A stretch of DNA of 64,000 nt from JARRKU01 sp050288425 (GCA_050288425.1 JBNKDU010000136.1:1-64000); one strand, 5' to 3'. Shown: positions 42,152 through 52,272, counted from the first letter of the stretch. Made by a program: numbers and translations. The notes: generated by a model from the letters alone, not told the origin.

Positions 42152-43249
42152 ATGTCCAGCACCTTCGGTAAGATCTTTCGGGTGACCACCTTCGGCGAGT
42201 CCCATTGCAAGGCAGTGGGCGCCGTGGTGGACGGCTGCCCGCCCAATCTCGAGCTGACGGAAACCGACATCCAGGCGCAACTCGACCGGCGTCGGCCCGG
42301 ACAGAGCCATCTGACCACCGACCGTCGGGAAGCCGACCAGGTGACCATTCTCTCCGGCGTGGAGAACGGCCGCACCCTGGGTACGCCCATCGGCATGCTG
42401 GTGCCCAATAAGGATCAGCGGCCGGGCGACTACAAGGAGATGCGCCGGGTGCCCCGGCCCTCCCATGCCGATTTCACCTACCAGATGAAGTACGGCATCC
42501 GCGCCGCCAGCGGCGGGGGACGCGCCAGCGCCCGGGAGACCATCGGCCGCGTGGCGGCCGGTGCCATCGCCGAAAAAGTATTGCGACTGGGCTACGGCGT
42601 GGAGATCGTGGCCTGGGTCAGCGCCGTGTCCGAGGTAAGCGCCGAAGGCGTGGACATGACCACGGTGACCCGCGCCGACGTGGACGGCAACCTGGCACGC
42701 TGCCCGGATTCCCAAACGGCCGAACGGATGATCGCGGCCATCGGACGGGCCAAGCAGGCCCACGATTCCCTGGGCGGCATCCTCACCTGCGTCTGCCGGA
42801 ACGTGCCGCCGGGCCTGGGGGAACCGGTCTTCGACAAACTGGAGGCCCAACTGGCCCGCGCCATGCTGTCCATCCCGGCCACCAAGGGGTTTGAAATCGG
42901 TTCGGGATTTGCCGGCACGCGCATGCGGGGTTCGGCGCACAACGACCCCTTCGTGAGGAAGGGGGACCGCCTGGGAACGGTGACCAACCACAGCGGCGGG
43001 GTGCAGGGCGGCATCTCCAACGGTGAACCCATTTACTTCCGGGTGGCCTTCAAGCCGGTGGCCACCATCGGCCGGGAACAGGCCAGCGCCGATTTCGACG
43101 GCCGGCCGGTGCGGCTGGAAGCCAGGGGACGGCACGACCCCTGCGTGGTCCCCCGGGCCGTACCCATCGTCGAATCCATGGCCGCGCTGGTGCTGGTGGA
43201 CTGCCTGCTGCGGCAGGCCGCCCGCGATTACCGGAGCCTCGAATCATGA
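42152..43249 (+). CDS. aroC: Chorismate synthase
   Basis: A 365-residue FMN-dependent enzyme that makes chorismate from EPSP, the last step of the shikimate pathway. Family marks: the N-terminus STFGKIFRVTTFGESHC, RRPGQSHLTTDRREADQV, the GRASARETIGRVAAGAIAEK block and the C-terminal ARGRHDPCVVPRAVPIVE. The start is the ATG at 42152 preceded by AAGGAA, which gives the standard family N-terminus; a longer frame from 42041 is not native. The aminotransferase gene overlaps by 4 nt (ATGA), so the genes are translationally coupled. Confidence 0.96.
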   Translation: MSSTFGKIFRVTTFGESHCKAVGAVVDGCPPNLELTETDIQAQLDRRRPGQSHLTTDRREADQVTILSGVENGRTLGTPIGMLVPNKDQRPGDYKEMRRVPRPSHADFTYQMKYGIRAASGGGRASARETIGRVAAGAIAEKVLRLGYGVEIVAWVSAVSEVSAEGVDMTTVTRADVDGNLARCPDSQTAERMIAAIGRAKQAHDSLGGILTCVCRNVPPGLGEPVFDKLEAQLARAMLSIPATKGFEIGSGFAGTRMRGSAHNDPFVRKGDRLGTVTNHSGGVQGGISNGEPIYFRVAFKPVATIGREQASADFDGRPVRLEARGRHDPCVVPRAVPIVESMAALVLVDCLLRQAARDYRSLES

Positions 43250-44394
43250 GCGGCGGCCTGCCGGCATTGGGCGCCCGCATCGGCGCCGTCAGCGAATCGA
43301 GCACCACCCGGGTGTTCGCCCTGGCGCAGGAGTTGCGCCGCCAGGGCCGGGACATCATCAGCCTGGCCGTGGGGGAACCCGACTTCGAGACCCCCGCCGG
43401 CGTCATCGCCGCCACCCGGGCGGCTTTGGAAAACGGTGAGACGCGCTACGGACCCGTGGCCGGTCTGCACGACCTGCGCAGCGCCCTGGCCGGACAATTC
43501 GCCGGCGCCGGTCCGGAAAATATCATCGTCACCAACGGAGCCAAACAGGCCCTGTTTACCCTGTTTCACGTGTTGTGCGACGGGGACGACGAAATCATCC
43601 TGCCCAGCCCCTGCTGGGTCAGTTTCAGCGAACAGATCAAGCTGGCCGGCGGCGTCCCGGTGACGGTCCCCTCGCGGCCGGACCACCAACTGGACCTGGA
43701 TGCCGTCGAAGCCGCCGTCACCCCGCGAACCAAGGCCATTGTGATCAACACGCCCAACAACCCCACCGGTGCGGTCTATCCGCGGGAGGACCTGCAGGCC
43801 GCGGAGCGCATCGCCCACCGGCACGGCCTTCTCCTGGTGGCCGACGAGGCCTATCACGCCTTCACCTATAATGGCGCCGTCCACGTGGAACTGACCCGGG
43901 TGGCCCGGGATCCGCGGCGGGTCGTCACCATCCGCAGCTTTTCCAAACAGTATAACATGACAGGCTTTCGCCTGGGCTATGCCGCGGCGTCCGCCGAAAT
44001 CATCGCGGCCATGGCCAAGCACCAGGGACACCTGTGCGGCAATGTATGCTCCTTCGCCCAACACGGCGCGCTGGCCGCCCTGGAACTGGACCCGTCCGGG
44101 ATCGAGCAATGCCGGACGGTGCTGGACCGCCGCCGACGGCTGGCCCTGGGCCTGGTGACGGAACGGTTCGACTGCGTTCCGCCCCAGGGGGCCTTTTATC
44201 TCTTCCCCGATGTTCGACGGCACCTGAAGAAAGAAGAAACCAGCGAAGCATTTGCCCTGCGACTGCTGCACCGTTGCGGCGTGGCCGTGGTTCCCGGCGA
44301 AGCATTCGGGGGGCCGGGGCATATCCGCATCTCCTTCGGCGCGGAAGAAACTCAACTCCAAGAGGCTTTTGAAAGGATGAAAAGGGTATTATGA
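43246..44394 (+). CDS. Pyridoxal-phosphate aminotransferase, class I (aspartate/aromatic type)
   Basis: A 382-residue fold-type I aminotransferase. The PLP lysine is in SFSKQYNMTGFRLGY. NTPNNPTGAVY, VADEAYHAF and the C-terminal GPGHIRISFG (substrate-carboxylate Arg) are typical of aspartate/aromatic aminotransferases of the Iγ-like group. Its place between aroC and the TyrA gene, with 4-nt overlaps on both sides, suggests it aminates prephenate or 4-hydroxyphenylpyruvate for tyrosine and phenylalanine synthesis. Exact substrate preference is not readable; an aspartate or prephenate aminotransferase are alternatives. Confidence 0.85.
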   Translation: MSGGLPALGARIGAVSESSTTRVFALAQELRRQGRDIISLAVGEPDFETPAGVIAATRAALENGETRYGPVAGLHDLRSALAGQFAGAGPENIIVTNGAKQALFTLFHVLCDGDDEIILPSPCWVSFSEQIKLAGGVPVTVPSRPDHQLDLDAVEAAVTPRTKAIVINTPNNPTGAVYPREDLQAAERIAHRHGLLLVADEAYHAFTYNGAVHVELTRVARDPRRVVTIRSFSKQYNMTGFRLGYAAASAEIIAAMAKHQGHLCGNVCSFAQHGALAALELDPSGIEQCRTVLDRRRRLALGLVTERFDCVPPQGAFYLFPDVRRHLKKEETSEAFALRLLHRCGVAVVPGEAFGGPGHIRISFGAEETQLQEAFERMKRVL

Positions 44395-45140
44395 TCGGCC
44401 TGATCGGATACGGCCGTTTCGGCCGCCTGTGCGTGCGTCATTTGTCCGCCGATTTCGAAGTGGTGGTATACACCCGTGACGAAAGCAAAGCAGAAGAGAT
44501 CGCCGACGCCGGCGGTCGGCTGGTGAGCCTGAAAAAGGCCTGCCGGCGCAAGATCGTGATTCTCTGCGTGCCCATCTCGGCCATGCAGGCGACCCTGAAG
44601 CAGATCGCGCCGCTGCTGGCCGCGGACACCACCGTGGTGGATGTCTGTTCGGTGAAGATCTATCCCACCCGGTGGATGCAGGCGCTGCTGCCGGCCCACG
44701 TGGAGATCCTGGCCACCCATCCCATGTTCGGCCCGGACAGCGCCGTGACTTCCCTCAAGGGGCATAAGATGGTGCTCTGTCCGGAGCGCATCGACCCCAA
44801 ACGCTATCTGAAGATCAAGGCCTGGCTGGAAGAACAGGGACTGATCATCATCGAAACCTCTCCGGACCAGCATGATCGCCAGATCGCCGTCAGCCTGGCC
44901 ATGACCCATTTCATCGGCCGCACCATGGCCGAGTTCGGCGCCTTTCCCCTGGACATCGATACCGAAGGCTACAAGCGACTGCTCCATATCCTGGAAGTCG
45001 TCAACAACGACACCTGGCAACTCTTCGAAGACATGAACCACTACAACCCTTACGCCAAGGACAAGCGCGCGGCCTTCATGCGGGCCATGGAGAAGATCGA
45101 CGCCCTCCTGGCGAAGGAAGACATCCCCAAGACCGCCTAA
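44391..45140 (+). CDS. tyrA: Prephenate/arogenate dehydrogenase (TyrA family)
   Basis: A 249-residue NAD(P)-dependent dehydrogenase that should oxidatively decarboxylate prephenate (or arogenate) on the way to tyrosine. The N-terminal Rossmann motif is GLIGYGRFGR. The active-site region contains ATHPMFGPDS and the conserved His of MTHFIGRTM. It is slightly shorter than typical bacterial TyrA, with no chorismate mutase or ACT domain, so feedback control would have to come from elsewhere, consistent with attenuation at the operon leader. It overlaps the aminotransferase gene by 4 nt and its stop overlaps the convergent exported-protein gene by 4 nt. Confidence 0.88.
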   Translation: MIGLIGYGRFGRLCVRHLSADFEVVVYTRDESKAEEIADAGGRLVSLKKACRRKIVILCVPISAMQATLKQIAPLLAADTTVVDVCSVKIYPTRWMQALLPAHVEILATHPMFGPDSAVTSLKGHKMVLCPERIDPKRYLKIKAWLEEQGLIIIETSPDQHDRQIAVSLAMTHFIGRTMAEFGAFPLDIDTEGYKRLLHILEVVNNDTWQLFEDMNHYNPYAKDKRAAFMRAMEKIDALLAKEDIPKTA

Positions 45141-48100
45141 CGGGCCGGACCGTGACCGGTGACGGTGGAGACAAAACAGCCGCCGCCGCCTCCCCCGCCA
45201 TTGCCGCCGGCGGTGGATCCCGCGGGCTGCTGGACCGCGACGGCAATGCCGGGCCCTCCGATATCGACCACCTCGCCGTTGGCGGCATTCAGATCGTCGT
45301 CGCCGCGGGCGCCGTCCACGAAGTGCAGGGTGATCACGTTGCCCGCGATTTCCGCACCCGTGGCGCCATCGAAAAGAAATTCATACCAATGGGGAGTGGG
45401 TTCGGAAGGCGTGGGGCCGTACTTGTAATATTCATCCACCGTCTCTCCGGGCGGCAGATGGATGGAGAGTGCGGTGGCGCCACCCGGTACGACTCCGGTG
45501 ACGGTGAAATGGAAAAATCCGTAGGGAAAATCGACATCCGGGCTGTCCGCCGGGGATGGATTGCCCTCGGCGCTCACCGCGCGGATCCGGGTCCCCGCCG
45601 GTGAGGACAGGGTAACATAAGTGGAAAGATCGGCTGTAAACAGGGAAGCGACGTTTTCCTGGGTGTTGTCGGCCACACCGTCGCCGTTTCCGTCATAGCC
45701 GGCGTCGCCGCCATCGGGCCCCATCTCCTGGTTGGCGCAGAGCCCGTCGCCGTCGGCATCGTTTCCGGCATCCAGGGGACATGCGTCGTCGTGACCGCAG
45801 ATGCCGTCCCCGTCCTCGTCGTTGGAGGGATCCAACGGGCAGGCATCTTCGCAATCGAAAAGGGCATCGCCGTCCGTGTCGACATCGGCCACGCCGCAGC
45901 CGCAGATGCCCGGAGCGATTTTGCCGCCGTCGGCGGGACAGCCGTCGGCATCCGCGCAGACACCATCGCCGTCGGCATCGTCGGCGCTGTCCAGGGGGCA
46001 GGCGTCGATGCAATCCGCCGCCCCGTCGCCGTCGGAATCATCATCGGGGGTGCCGCAGCCACAGATTCCGGGCAGCACCTTGTCCGGATCGCCCGGGCAC
46101 AGGTCCGTGCCGTCTCCGATAACGGTGATGGGATGGGTGACGAGGAGCTTGCCGCCCCGTTCGTCCACCACGGTCATGGAGACCCGATAGTCTCCTGGTA
46201 CCGCGTAATTATGAACGATTCCGGCTTCCCCGGTGGACATCGGATCGCCCTGGCCGGCACCGAATCGCCAGACGAAGTGGTCGATCCGGCCATCCGGGTC
46301 GGTGGCCTCCGCGGTGAAGGTCACGGGCGATCCGGCCACGGCCACGGTGGGCGCGAAGGTGAAATCACCCGTTGGAATCAGGTTGCTGCCCATCTTCAAC
46401 AACCAGGTACCGCCCCCGGTCGAGTCGCCGGCCAGGACGACCACGCCGCCGTCTTCCTGATAAACCACCGCCTGGCCGGTCTCCTCGCTGTTGGCCTCGC
46501 CGAGGGTGCGCTGCCAGGCCAGATTTCCCAGGTCGTCGGTGCGGGCGATGTAGAGATCGTAGTCTCCCGATCCGCCCTCCCGGACCACCAGTTCGGCACC
46601 GGCCAGAACATAGCCGCCGTCCGGAGTCACATCGCCATCGTCTATGAAATCGTCATCGTACTCCGTGCCCCAGGTCTGTTCCCAGTCCGGAACGCCGTCG
46701 ACGCGGAGTTTGATCAGGGCATATTGGCCTTCAAAGGTGCCGGCGATCAGGTACCCGCCATCCGGGGTCTGGCGGACCCATTCGCCGGCGCCCTTTCCCC
46801 GTGACTGGGAAAGTTCACGACGCCACTGCTCGACGCCGTCGCCATCGGTCTTGATCACGACGATGGGATCGGCCGAATGGCTGGAATAGCGCCCGCACAC
46901 GACCACGTAGCCGCCGTCCGCGGTGGGGGTGCCCGCATGCCCCTGGAGCGGCAAGTCTCCGGAATTGCTGTAGGACTGGCTCCATAACTCGGCACCCGTT
47001 TCATCGATCCTGACCAGGCGGGCGTCGATGAAACTCCCCCCGAATTCGGCGGCTCCGGATCCGATCAGGATATAGCCGCCTCCGGAGACGCGCTTGAGAT
47101 CGAAGGCATCGTCGTACGAACCCAGGTCGAAGAACTGTTCCCAGAGGATATCGCCCTGGTCGGCACTGATTTTCAGGACGCGCATGTCGCGGGTTTCCCC
47201 GGTTTCGGCCTTGTCCCGGAATCCGGCGACCACATAGTTGCCGTCCGGCGCCACCACGGCCTTGCGGGCCGAGTCGTTATAACGGTGGCTGTCGGGATAG
47301 ACGCGCTGCCAGAGCAGATCGCCCCGGCTGTCGAGTTTCATCACCCGCCAATCGCACCAGACACCGGTGTTGCAATTGATCCCGCTGACCAGGAAGCCGC
47401 CGTCCGGCGTCTCGATCATGTCGTAGCCCCAGTCGCGGCCGTCGCCGTATTTGCGCTCCCACTGGATCTCGAGGGGCTCGGCGACCACCGTCCGGCGGGC
47501 CTCCCGCCGCACGCCGTCGTCGTCGGTGACGTAGAGGGTTACGGTATACTCGCCGGGGGCAATATAGATGTGCTCCGGCGTGGGTCCTTCGGCGGTGTGG
47601 CCGTCGCCGAAATCCCATTCATAGCGGATGATATCACCGTCCGGATCGGCCGATCCGCCGGCGTCGAATCGAATCGGCGTCTCGATGAAGAAGGGACTGA
47701 CGGGCGAGAAGGTGAATGCGGCCGTGGGTGGCTGATAACCGCCATCGAGCTTGACGATGTACATCCGGTCGGTCCCCTCCCAGTAGGCGCTTCCGGCCGC
47801 GACCAGCGCGCCATCACTGCCCTGGAGGATGTCCCGGCCAAAGTCGTTTCCCGCGTCCCCCAGGACGACATCCCACTCCGGCAGGCCGGAGGCATCGGTT
47901 TTCAGCACCCACATGTCGGCGCCGCCATGCCATGCGTAGGAACGGGTGGTGCCCGTGACGGCGAACCCGCCGTCCGCGGTCTGGATCAGGGATGCGCCCC
48001 AGTCGTCCAGGCCCGTGGCTCCCCGGGTCGGTGTGGATCGGCCGAAGGTGCGGCGCCAGGCCTGACTGCCGTCCGGATTGAGCTTGACCAGTACCAGATC

Positions 48101-48970
48101 GGTATGATCGGGATCGCCGGCCACCATGGCCGAACCGGTGGCCACATACCCGTCGGCCACCACGATTACCGATCTCAGGTCATCCGACCCGCTGCTCCAT
48201 TGGACCGCGGGGGGGGTATCGGCATCGAGCTTGTACATCCCGTTCTCCGTTGCCACTGCCAGACCGCCGTCACCGGCCCGCGCCACCGAATGGATCACCG
48301 GGGAGATGTAATTGCCGGCCCCATCGTCCACGTGCATCTCCCAGGAGGCATCGCCGGCCGCGGCGACGCGCAACAGGTAGCCATGGCTGTTGCCCGGGGA
48401 TGCTCCGTTGCGCCCCAGGCCGCCGATAATATAGCCGCCGCCGTCTGCGACGAGGCTGTACCCGTGGTCGGTGAACGGATGTCCGAATCCGGTGGCCTCC
48501 CACTGTTTTTCAAAGGCGGCGTCGGTTTTCAGCAGCCAGACATCGGGCAGGTAGTATTCCTGGGCGCCGAACGTATAGGCCTGGTGGCGGGCGCCGGCAA
48601 TCACGTAGCCGTCCAGTGTCCCGGTGCCATCATAGGAGGGAATCAAATCGAAGGCTTCGTTGTGGTCGCTCTCGGTATCGAAAATCCTTCCGGCTTCGAC
48701 CATGCCGGTGGCCGGGTTGAGGCGGGCAAAGGCCGACCAGTAGTCCAGGGCCGGTCCCACCGGTCCGTTTTGCCGGCCGGCGACGATATACCCATCCACT
48801 GTTTCCGCGACGGCGGCGGCTGTGCTCTCGGTGAGATGCAGGGTCCCCCAGCGCCCCCCCAGGGGAACGGGAAAATCGTCCAGTGGATCGTCGGCCATGG
48901 CAACGACATGGCCGAAAAGCACCAGCATCAAAGCAAACGCAACCCAACCGATCTTCGTCCAGACCTTCAT
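45137..48970 (-). CDS. Exported beta-propeller/PKD/thrombospondin-3 protein with CFI-box-like C-terminus
   Basis: A 1277-residue exported protein (signal peptide WVAFALMLVLFGHVVAMA, cleavage near AMA-D). The first ~400 residues and residues ~500-850 are beta-propeller-like repeats with recurring TPDGGY and DGGY blocks. PKD domains lie at ~415-500 (YEWDFGDGHTAEGPTPEHIY) and ~861-950 (HFVWRFGAGQG, HNYAVPGDYRVSMTV). Thrombospondin-3-like Ca-binding segments follow (~957-1093, DDDSDGDGAADCID and DEDGDGICGHDD). The protein ends in a poly-Gly stretch then CFVSTVTGHGPAR, with Cys1265, like the start of the CFI-box C-terminal motif but cut short. The ATG at 48970 follows GGGAGG by 6 nt. It lies downstream of the CHAT operon. 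The role is probably surface recognition or adhesion. Confidence 0.8.
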   Translation of the reverse strand: MKVWTKIGWVAFALMLVLFGHVVAMADDPLDDFPVPLGGRWGTLHLTESTAAAVAETVDGYIVAGRQNGPVGPALDYWSAFARLNPATGMVEAGRIFDTESDHNEAFDLIPSYDGTGTLDGYVIAGARHQAYTFGAQEYYLPDVWLLKTDAAFEKQWEATGFGHPFTDHGYSLVADGGGYIIGGLGRNGASPGNSHGYLLRVAAAGDASWEMHVDDGAGNYISPVIHSVARAGDGGLAVATENGMYKLDADTPPAVQWSSGSDDLRSVIVVADGYVATGSAMVAGDPDHTDLVLVKLNPDGSQAWRRTFGRSTPTRGATGLDDWGASLIQTADGGFAVTGTTRSYAWHGGADMWVLKTDASGLPEWDVVLGDAGNDFGRDILQGSDGALVAAGSAYWEGTDRMYIVKLDGGYQPPTAAFTFSPVSPFFIETPIRFDAGGSADPDGDIIRYEWDFGDGHTAEGPTPEHIYIAPGEYTVTLYVTDDDGVRREARRTVVAEPLEIQWERKYGDGRDWGYDMIETPDGGFLVSGINCNTGVWCDWRVMKLDSRGDLLWQRVYPDSHRYNDSARKAVVAPDGNYVVAGFRDKAETGETRDMRVLKISADQGDILWEQFFDLGSYDDAFDLKRVSGGGYILIGSGAAEFGGSFIDARLVRIDETGAELWSQSYSNSGDLPLQGHAGTPTADGGYVVVCGRYSSHSADPIVVIKTDGDGVEQWRRELSQSRGKGAGEWVRQTPDGGYLIAGTFEGQYALIKLRVDGVPDWEQTWGTEYDDDFIDDGDVTPDGGYVLAGAELVVREGGSGDYDLYIARTDDLGNLAWQRTLGEANSEETGQAVVYQEDGGVVVLAGDSTGGGTWLLKMGSNLIPTGDFTFAPTVAVAGSPVTFTAEATDPDGRIDHFVWRFGAGQGDPMSTGEAGIVHNYAVPGDYRVSMTVVDERGGKLLVTHPITVIGDGTDLCPGDPDKVLPGICGCGTPDDDSDGDGAADCIDACPLDSADDADGDGVCADADGCPADGGKIAPGICGCGVADVDTDGDALFDCEDACPLDPSNDEDGDGICGHDDACPLDAGNDADGDGLCANQEMGPDGGDAGYDGNGDGVADNTQENVASLFTADLSTYVTLSSPAGTRIRAVSAEGNPSPADSPDVDFPYGFFHFTVTGVVPGGATALSIHLPPGETVDEYYKYGPTPSEPTPHWYEFLFDGATGAEIAGNVITLHFVDGARGDDDLNAANGEVVDIGGPGIAVAVQQPAGSTAGGNGGGGGGGCFVSTVTGHGPAR

Positions 48971-49119
48971 TTTTCCCTCCCGTCGTGATTGAGATGACAT
49001 GGCGTTCCACATTTCAAACGACCTGTTCCTAAGGACGCCGAAGTTTCCGGATTCTCGCAGGGGAAATGTTCAGAAAGTCTCTCTTCGGTCCCGAATCGTT
49101 TCCGGGCGCAAGGGGGGAT

Positions 49120-51459
49120 CTACCGGGCCGGGCCGGGGGCGGGCTTTCGGTCGGAGAAATGGTGCTCGATCCTGGTGGTGATGGCTTCGACGAGATCCGA
49201 GGCCATGGCGGTCACGGGTGTCCGCGTGTCGTAGGTGGCATTGACCATGGCGATGACCCGGCCGGTTTCGGTTTCGATGCAGCGCAGGGAGACCTGGGTA
49301 TGCGGCGCGCTGTGCACCATCCTTCCGGAAAGGATCAGATTCGCAGAGGCCAGCCGGCCGAGGGCCAGGGTTCCCTGGGGATCGGCCAGTCTGGAGGTGC
49401 CCAACTCGAGCTCGCCCAGGATCTTGTCCAGGAGCGCGCGCTCCACCACCTGATAGCGTCCGCCCTGCAACAATAGGTCGCTGATGCTGCCGGCCAGCAA
49501 CCGGGAGGCGCCCTCCTGGAGGGTGGGTCCCATCTCCTCGAAATCCATCACCCAGCAAGTCCACGGTCCCTCGCCAACCGGGCGCCGGGCTTTCGCCGGC
49601 GCGTCGGCGGCCTCTTTTTCCAAGTCGTGGATCAACTCATCGATGCGTTTCTGGCGGGTCTGATCCGTCTCGTATCCGGCCCTGGCCGCCAATTGCCGGG
49701 AGAAGGCCCGCACGGCCGGATCTTCGCCGACGCCGGCCGCTGCCTGTTGCAGGACCGTCGCGGCCTGCTGGTATTCGCCCTGTTTTTCCAGCAGCACGGC
49801 CTGGGCCAGATACGGACGGCCGTTGGCCGGCGTCAGATCGGAGGCTTGCCGGTAATAGTTCAGGGCCTGGTCGGTCAGGCCGGCTTCCGAGGCGATACGC
49901 CCCAGTCCGATCAGGGCCTCGGCCCGCTCGGAATTTTCGCTGCGCGGCGCCTGGATGGCGTCCTGGTAGAAACCGCGGGCCTGCTCCACGTTCCCCTGGT
50001 AGAAACGGATGTTGCCCAGAAGGACATAACTGAGACCGCGCTGGGGATCCTTCTGCCGCAGATCGTAGCAGGCGCTCTCGGCCTGGGCGTAATTGCCCGC
50101 GCTGAAGGCCGCCAGGGCCTGGTGTTCGTATTGGCGGGCATCCCGGCCGAATCCGAAGAAGTAGATCCACAGTCCCGCCAGAATGACGAGGACCCCCAGG
50201 CCCGACGCCGCGAGGTTGCGCCGCCGGTCCACGGGCTGCCGGCCCAGGGGCAGCACGTCTTCCGGTTTGCGCAAACCGCCGGCGGGTTGGGGCATGATCG
50301 GCGTCGCCGTCTCCACGTGGGCGGCCACGACATGATCCACCGGCGGGGCGTCCGGCTCGACCGCCGGCAGATAGGTGCTGGACGGATCTCCGTAAAGCAG
50401 GTAGCTGGCCCAGATGATATTCTCCTCGCCGTTGAGCTCGATGAGCGCAAGGCGGGCGGCCTGCATGGCCCGGCCCACGCTCATTCCCGATCGCAGGTGG
50501 TCGTAGAAATGGAGGGCGAAACGGCGGCTCGATTCGTCCGCCACCTCCCAGAAGGTGCCGATATAGTGCTTGACTCCCGCCAGGATGAAGGCATTGGCCA
50601 TGTCGAAGATGCGGTCCTGGATGCCTATCCCGGCATCGGCGTGGGTACTCCGGCCGGACTGGCAGGCATTGGCGAACACCAGAGACGGCATGATGCCGGT
50701 GCCGGCCATTTTGATGACCCGGGCGGCGTTGAAACGGCCCTCGTCCAGCCGCCAGCCGCCGGCTTCGGGATCCTGCTCGTCGTAATCGGCATGGCCGGCG
50801 AAGTGGACCAGGTCGTAGCGGCGCAATTTGGCCTGGACGAAATCGAGGGTGATGCCCTGGGTGCGCAATGCCGCCCAGATCCGGTCGCTGCCGTCATCCA
50901 TGGCGTTGCGGATGCCGATGCCCTCTTCATAGGCCGAGGCCAGGTCCGCACAGGGATCGGCCAGGATCAGCATCTGCAGCGGCAGGTCCCGGGTGCGTGA
51001 CTGGGGTCCGACCATTGGATGGGAAGTACGCACCAGGCGTCCCATGGAAAACCGCTGACACAGGAACCGGTCTCCGTCATGGAGCAATTCCCACGGAATG
51101 GATACCAGGGTATCGTCCAGGGTGACGACCAATTGCCGGCAGGCGGTGGCGTTGAGTTGCTCCTTGATGCGTCCGGACAGCAATTCGTCCCGGAACCGCT
51201 GGCCGCTCTCCTTCAATCCCTCCAGCAACTCGGCGGTAAGGCGGCCCTGCCGGTTGGCCCGGTTGAGGGTGGCGACCATCCGGCGGCACTGCTGCTGGAT
51301 GCGAACCATGGGGACGTCCAACTCTTCCACGTGGCGCACCGTCTGCATCTCTCCGGCCTGTTGGGAGGCCAGGCTCACCTTGAGCCTTTCCCGGCCCTGG
51401 GCGATATCCAGGTGCAGTATTTCGTCGTCGGCTGTGGAATGGAGCGCCATGTCGGTCAC
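49120..51459 (-). CDS. Membrane-spanning CHAT protease with TPR and CsgG/FlgO-like domains
   Basis: A 779-residue protein. The N-terminal ~370 residues form a CHAT (caspase-like) protease domain with catalytic His in VHFAGHADYDE (~222) and Cys in LVFANACQSG (~266). A single membrane helix lies at ~414-434 (LGVLVILAGLWIYFFGFG), preceded by basic VDRRRN, so the protease should face the cytoplasm. TPR-like repeats follow (~440-600), then a CsgG/FlgO-like domain (~630-755, VVERALLDKILGELELG and ALGRLASANLILSG), both probably periplasmic. The GTG start at 51459 overlaps the anti-sigma stop (GTGA) and follows AGGAAA. Gene order and topology suggest it may cleave the neighbouring anti-sigma factor in response to an envelope signal; this is inference. 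Confidence 0.83.
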   Translation of the reverse strand: MTDMALHSTADDEILHLDIAQGRERLKVSLASQQAGEMQTVRHVEELDVPMVRIQQQCRRMVATLNRANRQGRLTAELLEGLKESGQRFRDELLSGRIKEQLNATACRQLVVTLDDTLVSIPWELLHDGDRFLCQRFSMGRLVRTSHPMVGPQSRTRDLPLQMLILADPCADLASAYEEGIGIRNAMDDGSDRIWAALRTQGITLDFVQAKLRRYDLVHFAGHADYDEQDPEAGGWRLDEGRFNAARVIKMAGTGIMPSLVFANACQSGRSTHADAGIGIQDRIFDMANAFILAGVKHYIGTFWEVADESSRRFALHFYDHLRSGMSVGRAMQAARLALIELNGEENIIWASYLLYGDPSSTYLPAVEPDAPPVDHVVAAHVETATPIMPQPAGGLRKPEDVLPLGRQPVDRRRNLAASGLGVLVILAGLWIYFFGFGRDARQYEHQALAAFSAGNYAQAESACYDLRQKDPQRGLSYVLLGNIRFYQGNVEQARGFYQDAIQAPRSENSERAEALIGLGRIASEAGLTDQALNYYRQASDLTPANGRPYLAQAVLLEKQGEYQQAATVLQQAAAGVGEDPAVRAFSRQLAARAGYETDQTRQKRIDELIHDLEKEAADAPAKARRPVGEGPWTCWVMDFEEMGPTLQEGASRLLAGSISDLLLQGGRYQVVERALLDKILGELELGTSRLADPQGTLALGRLASANLILSGRMVHSAPHTQVSLRCIETETGRVIAMVNATYDTRTPVTAMASDLVEAITTRIEHHFSDRKPAPGPAR

Positions 51460-52145
51460 GGATTTCCTGCCTGTTCCCTCCGATCCGGCGGACGTTGATC
51501 CCCCGCCAGCTCGAATGTGTATTCTCCGGCGACGGTACCCCGCCGGACGAAGAGAAGGGTGTAGATTCCCGGGGCGATTTCTTCGAACACCAGGGGACCG
51601 TCCCCCAGCATCATGGAGACCAGTTCGCGTCCCTCCCGGGTCAGGGCCACCCGTACCGGTTCCGAGAGTTGAACGCCCTCGTCCATGGCCACCCGGATGA
51701 GTGCGCTGCGATCATGCTGGTGTTCCAACTCGATGATTACCGCCAGATCTCCGAACTGCTTCCGGCGCCGCAATCTTCCCTCGGCCGCCGGCGCCTCTGT
51801 GCCGCGCACGGCCATGTGCACGGCCGCGCCCCGGAATCCGACCTGCTCCCAAAGCGCCTTGGTGCGTGCCAGCCAGCGATGCAAGTCCGGCAGAGGCGGA
51901 CGTCTCCGCCGCGGAGCCCGTAGCGCGGCCACCTGTTCCACCGCCTGGTGGGTCAGTGCCGCCGGAACCGGGAACTTGGATTCCGTGAATTCCTCCTGGA
52001 GCAAGTGCGCGCATACGGCGGCCTGTTCCCGGCAGTCCGCGCAATCGGCCAGGTGGTCCTCCATCCGGGACCGCTGCTTGGCCGGTAGCCGGTTTTCCAG
52101 AAAATCCATCAAATATTCTTCGTCGGGACACGGGTTCTGCTTCAT
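51456..52145 (-). CDS. Zinc-finger anti-sigma factor (soluble)
   Basis: A 229-residue protein whose N-terminal ~55 residues carry the zf-HC2 anti-sigma motif H-x3-C-x2-C (MEDHLADCADCREQ), which binds zinc and holds an ECF sigma factor. After a proline/arginine-rich linker (APRRRRPPLP) is a C-terminal beta-rich domain (LAVIIELEHQHDRSALIRV, then GIYTLLFVRRGTVAGEYTFEL). No membrane helix is present, unlike many anti-sigma factors. I chose the ATG at 52145 with AGGTGG 5 nt upstream rather than a GTG nine bases earlier. The sigma factor gene lies 127 nt upstream on the same strand, and the CHAT gene overlaps by 4 nt, which links all three. Confidence 0.82.
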   Translation of the reverse strand: MKQNPCPDEEYLMDFLENRLPAKQRSRMEDHLADCADCREQAAVCAHLLQEEFTESKFPVPAALTHQAVEQVAALRAPRRRRPPLPDLHRWLARTKALWEQVGFRGAAVHMAVRGTEAPAAEGRLRRRKQFGDLAVIIELEHQHDRSALIRVAMDEGVQLSEPVRVALTREGRELVSMMLGDGPLVFEEIAPGIYTLLFVRRGTVAGEYTFELAGDQRPPDRREQAGNP

Positions 52146-52272
52146 CTGCGCCACCTATGTCGGGTATCGGTTGTTGACGGGACGTTCTTCGCCGTCGATC
52201 TCTTCTGGCAACAATGGACGCCGGCGAATGCCGTTCCTCGCACCCGGAAACGGAAAACTTTCCTCCCGGGTT

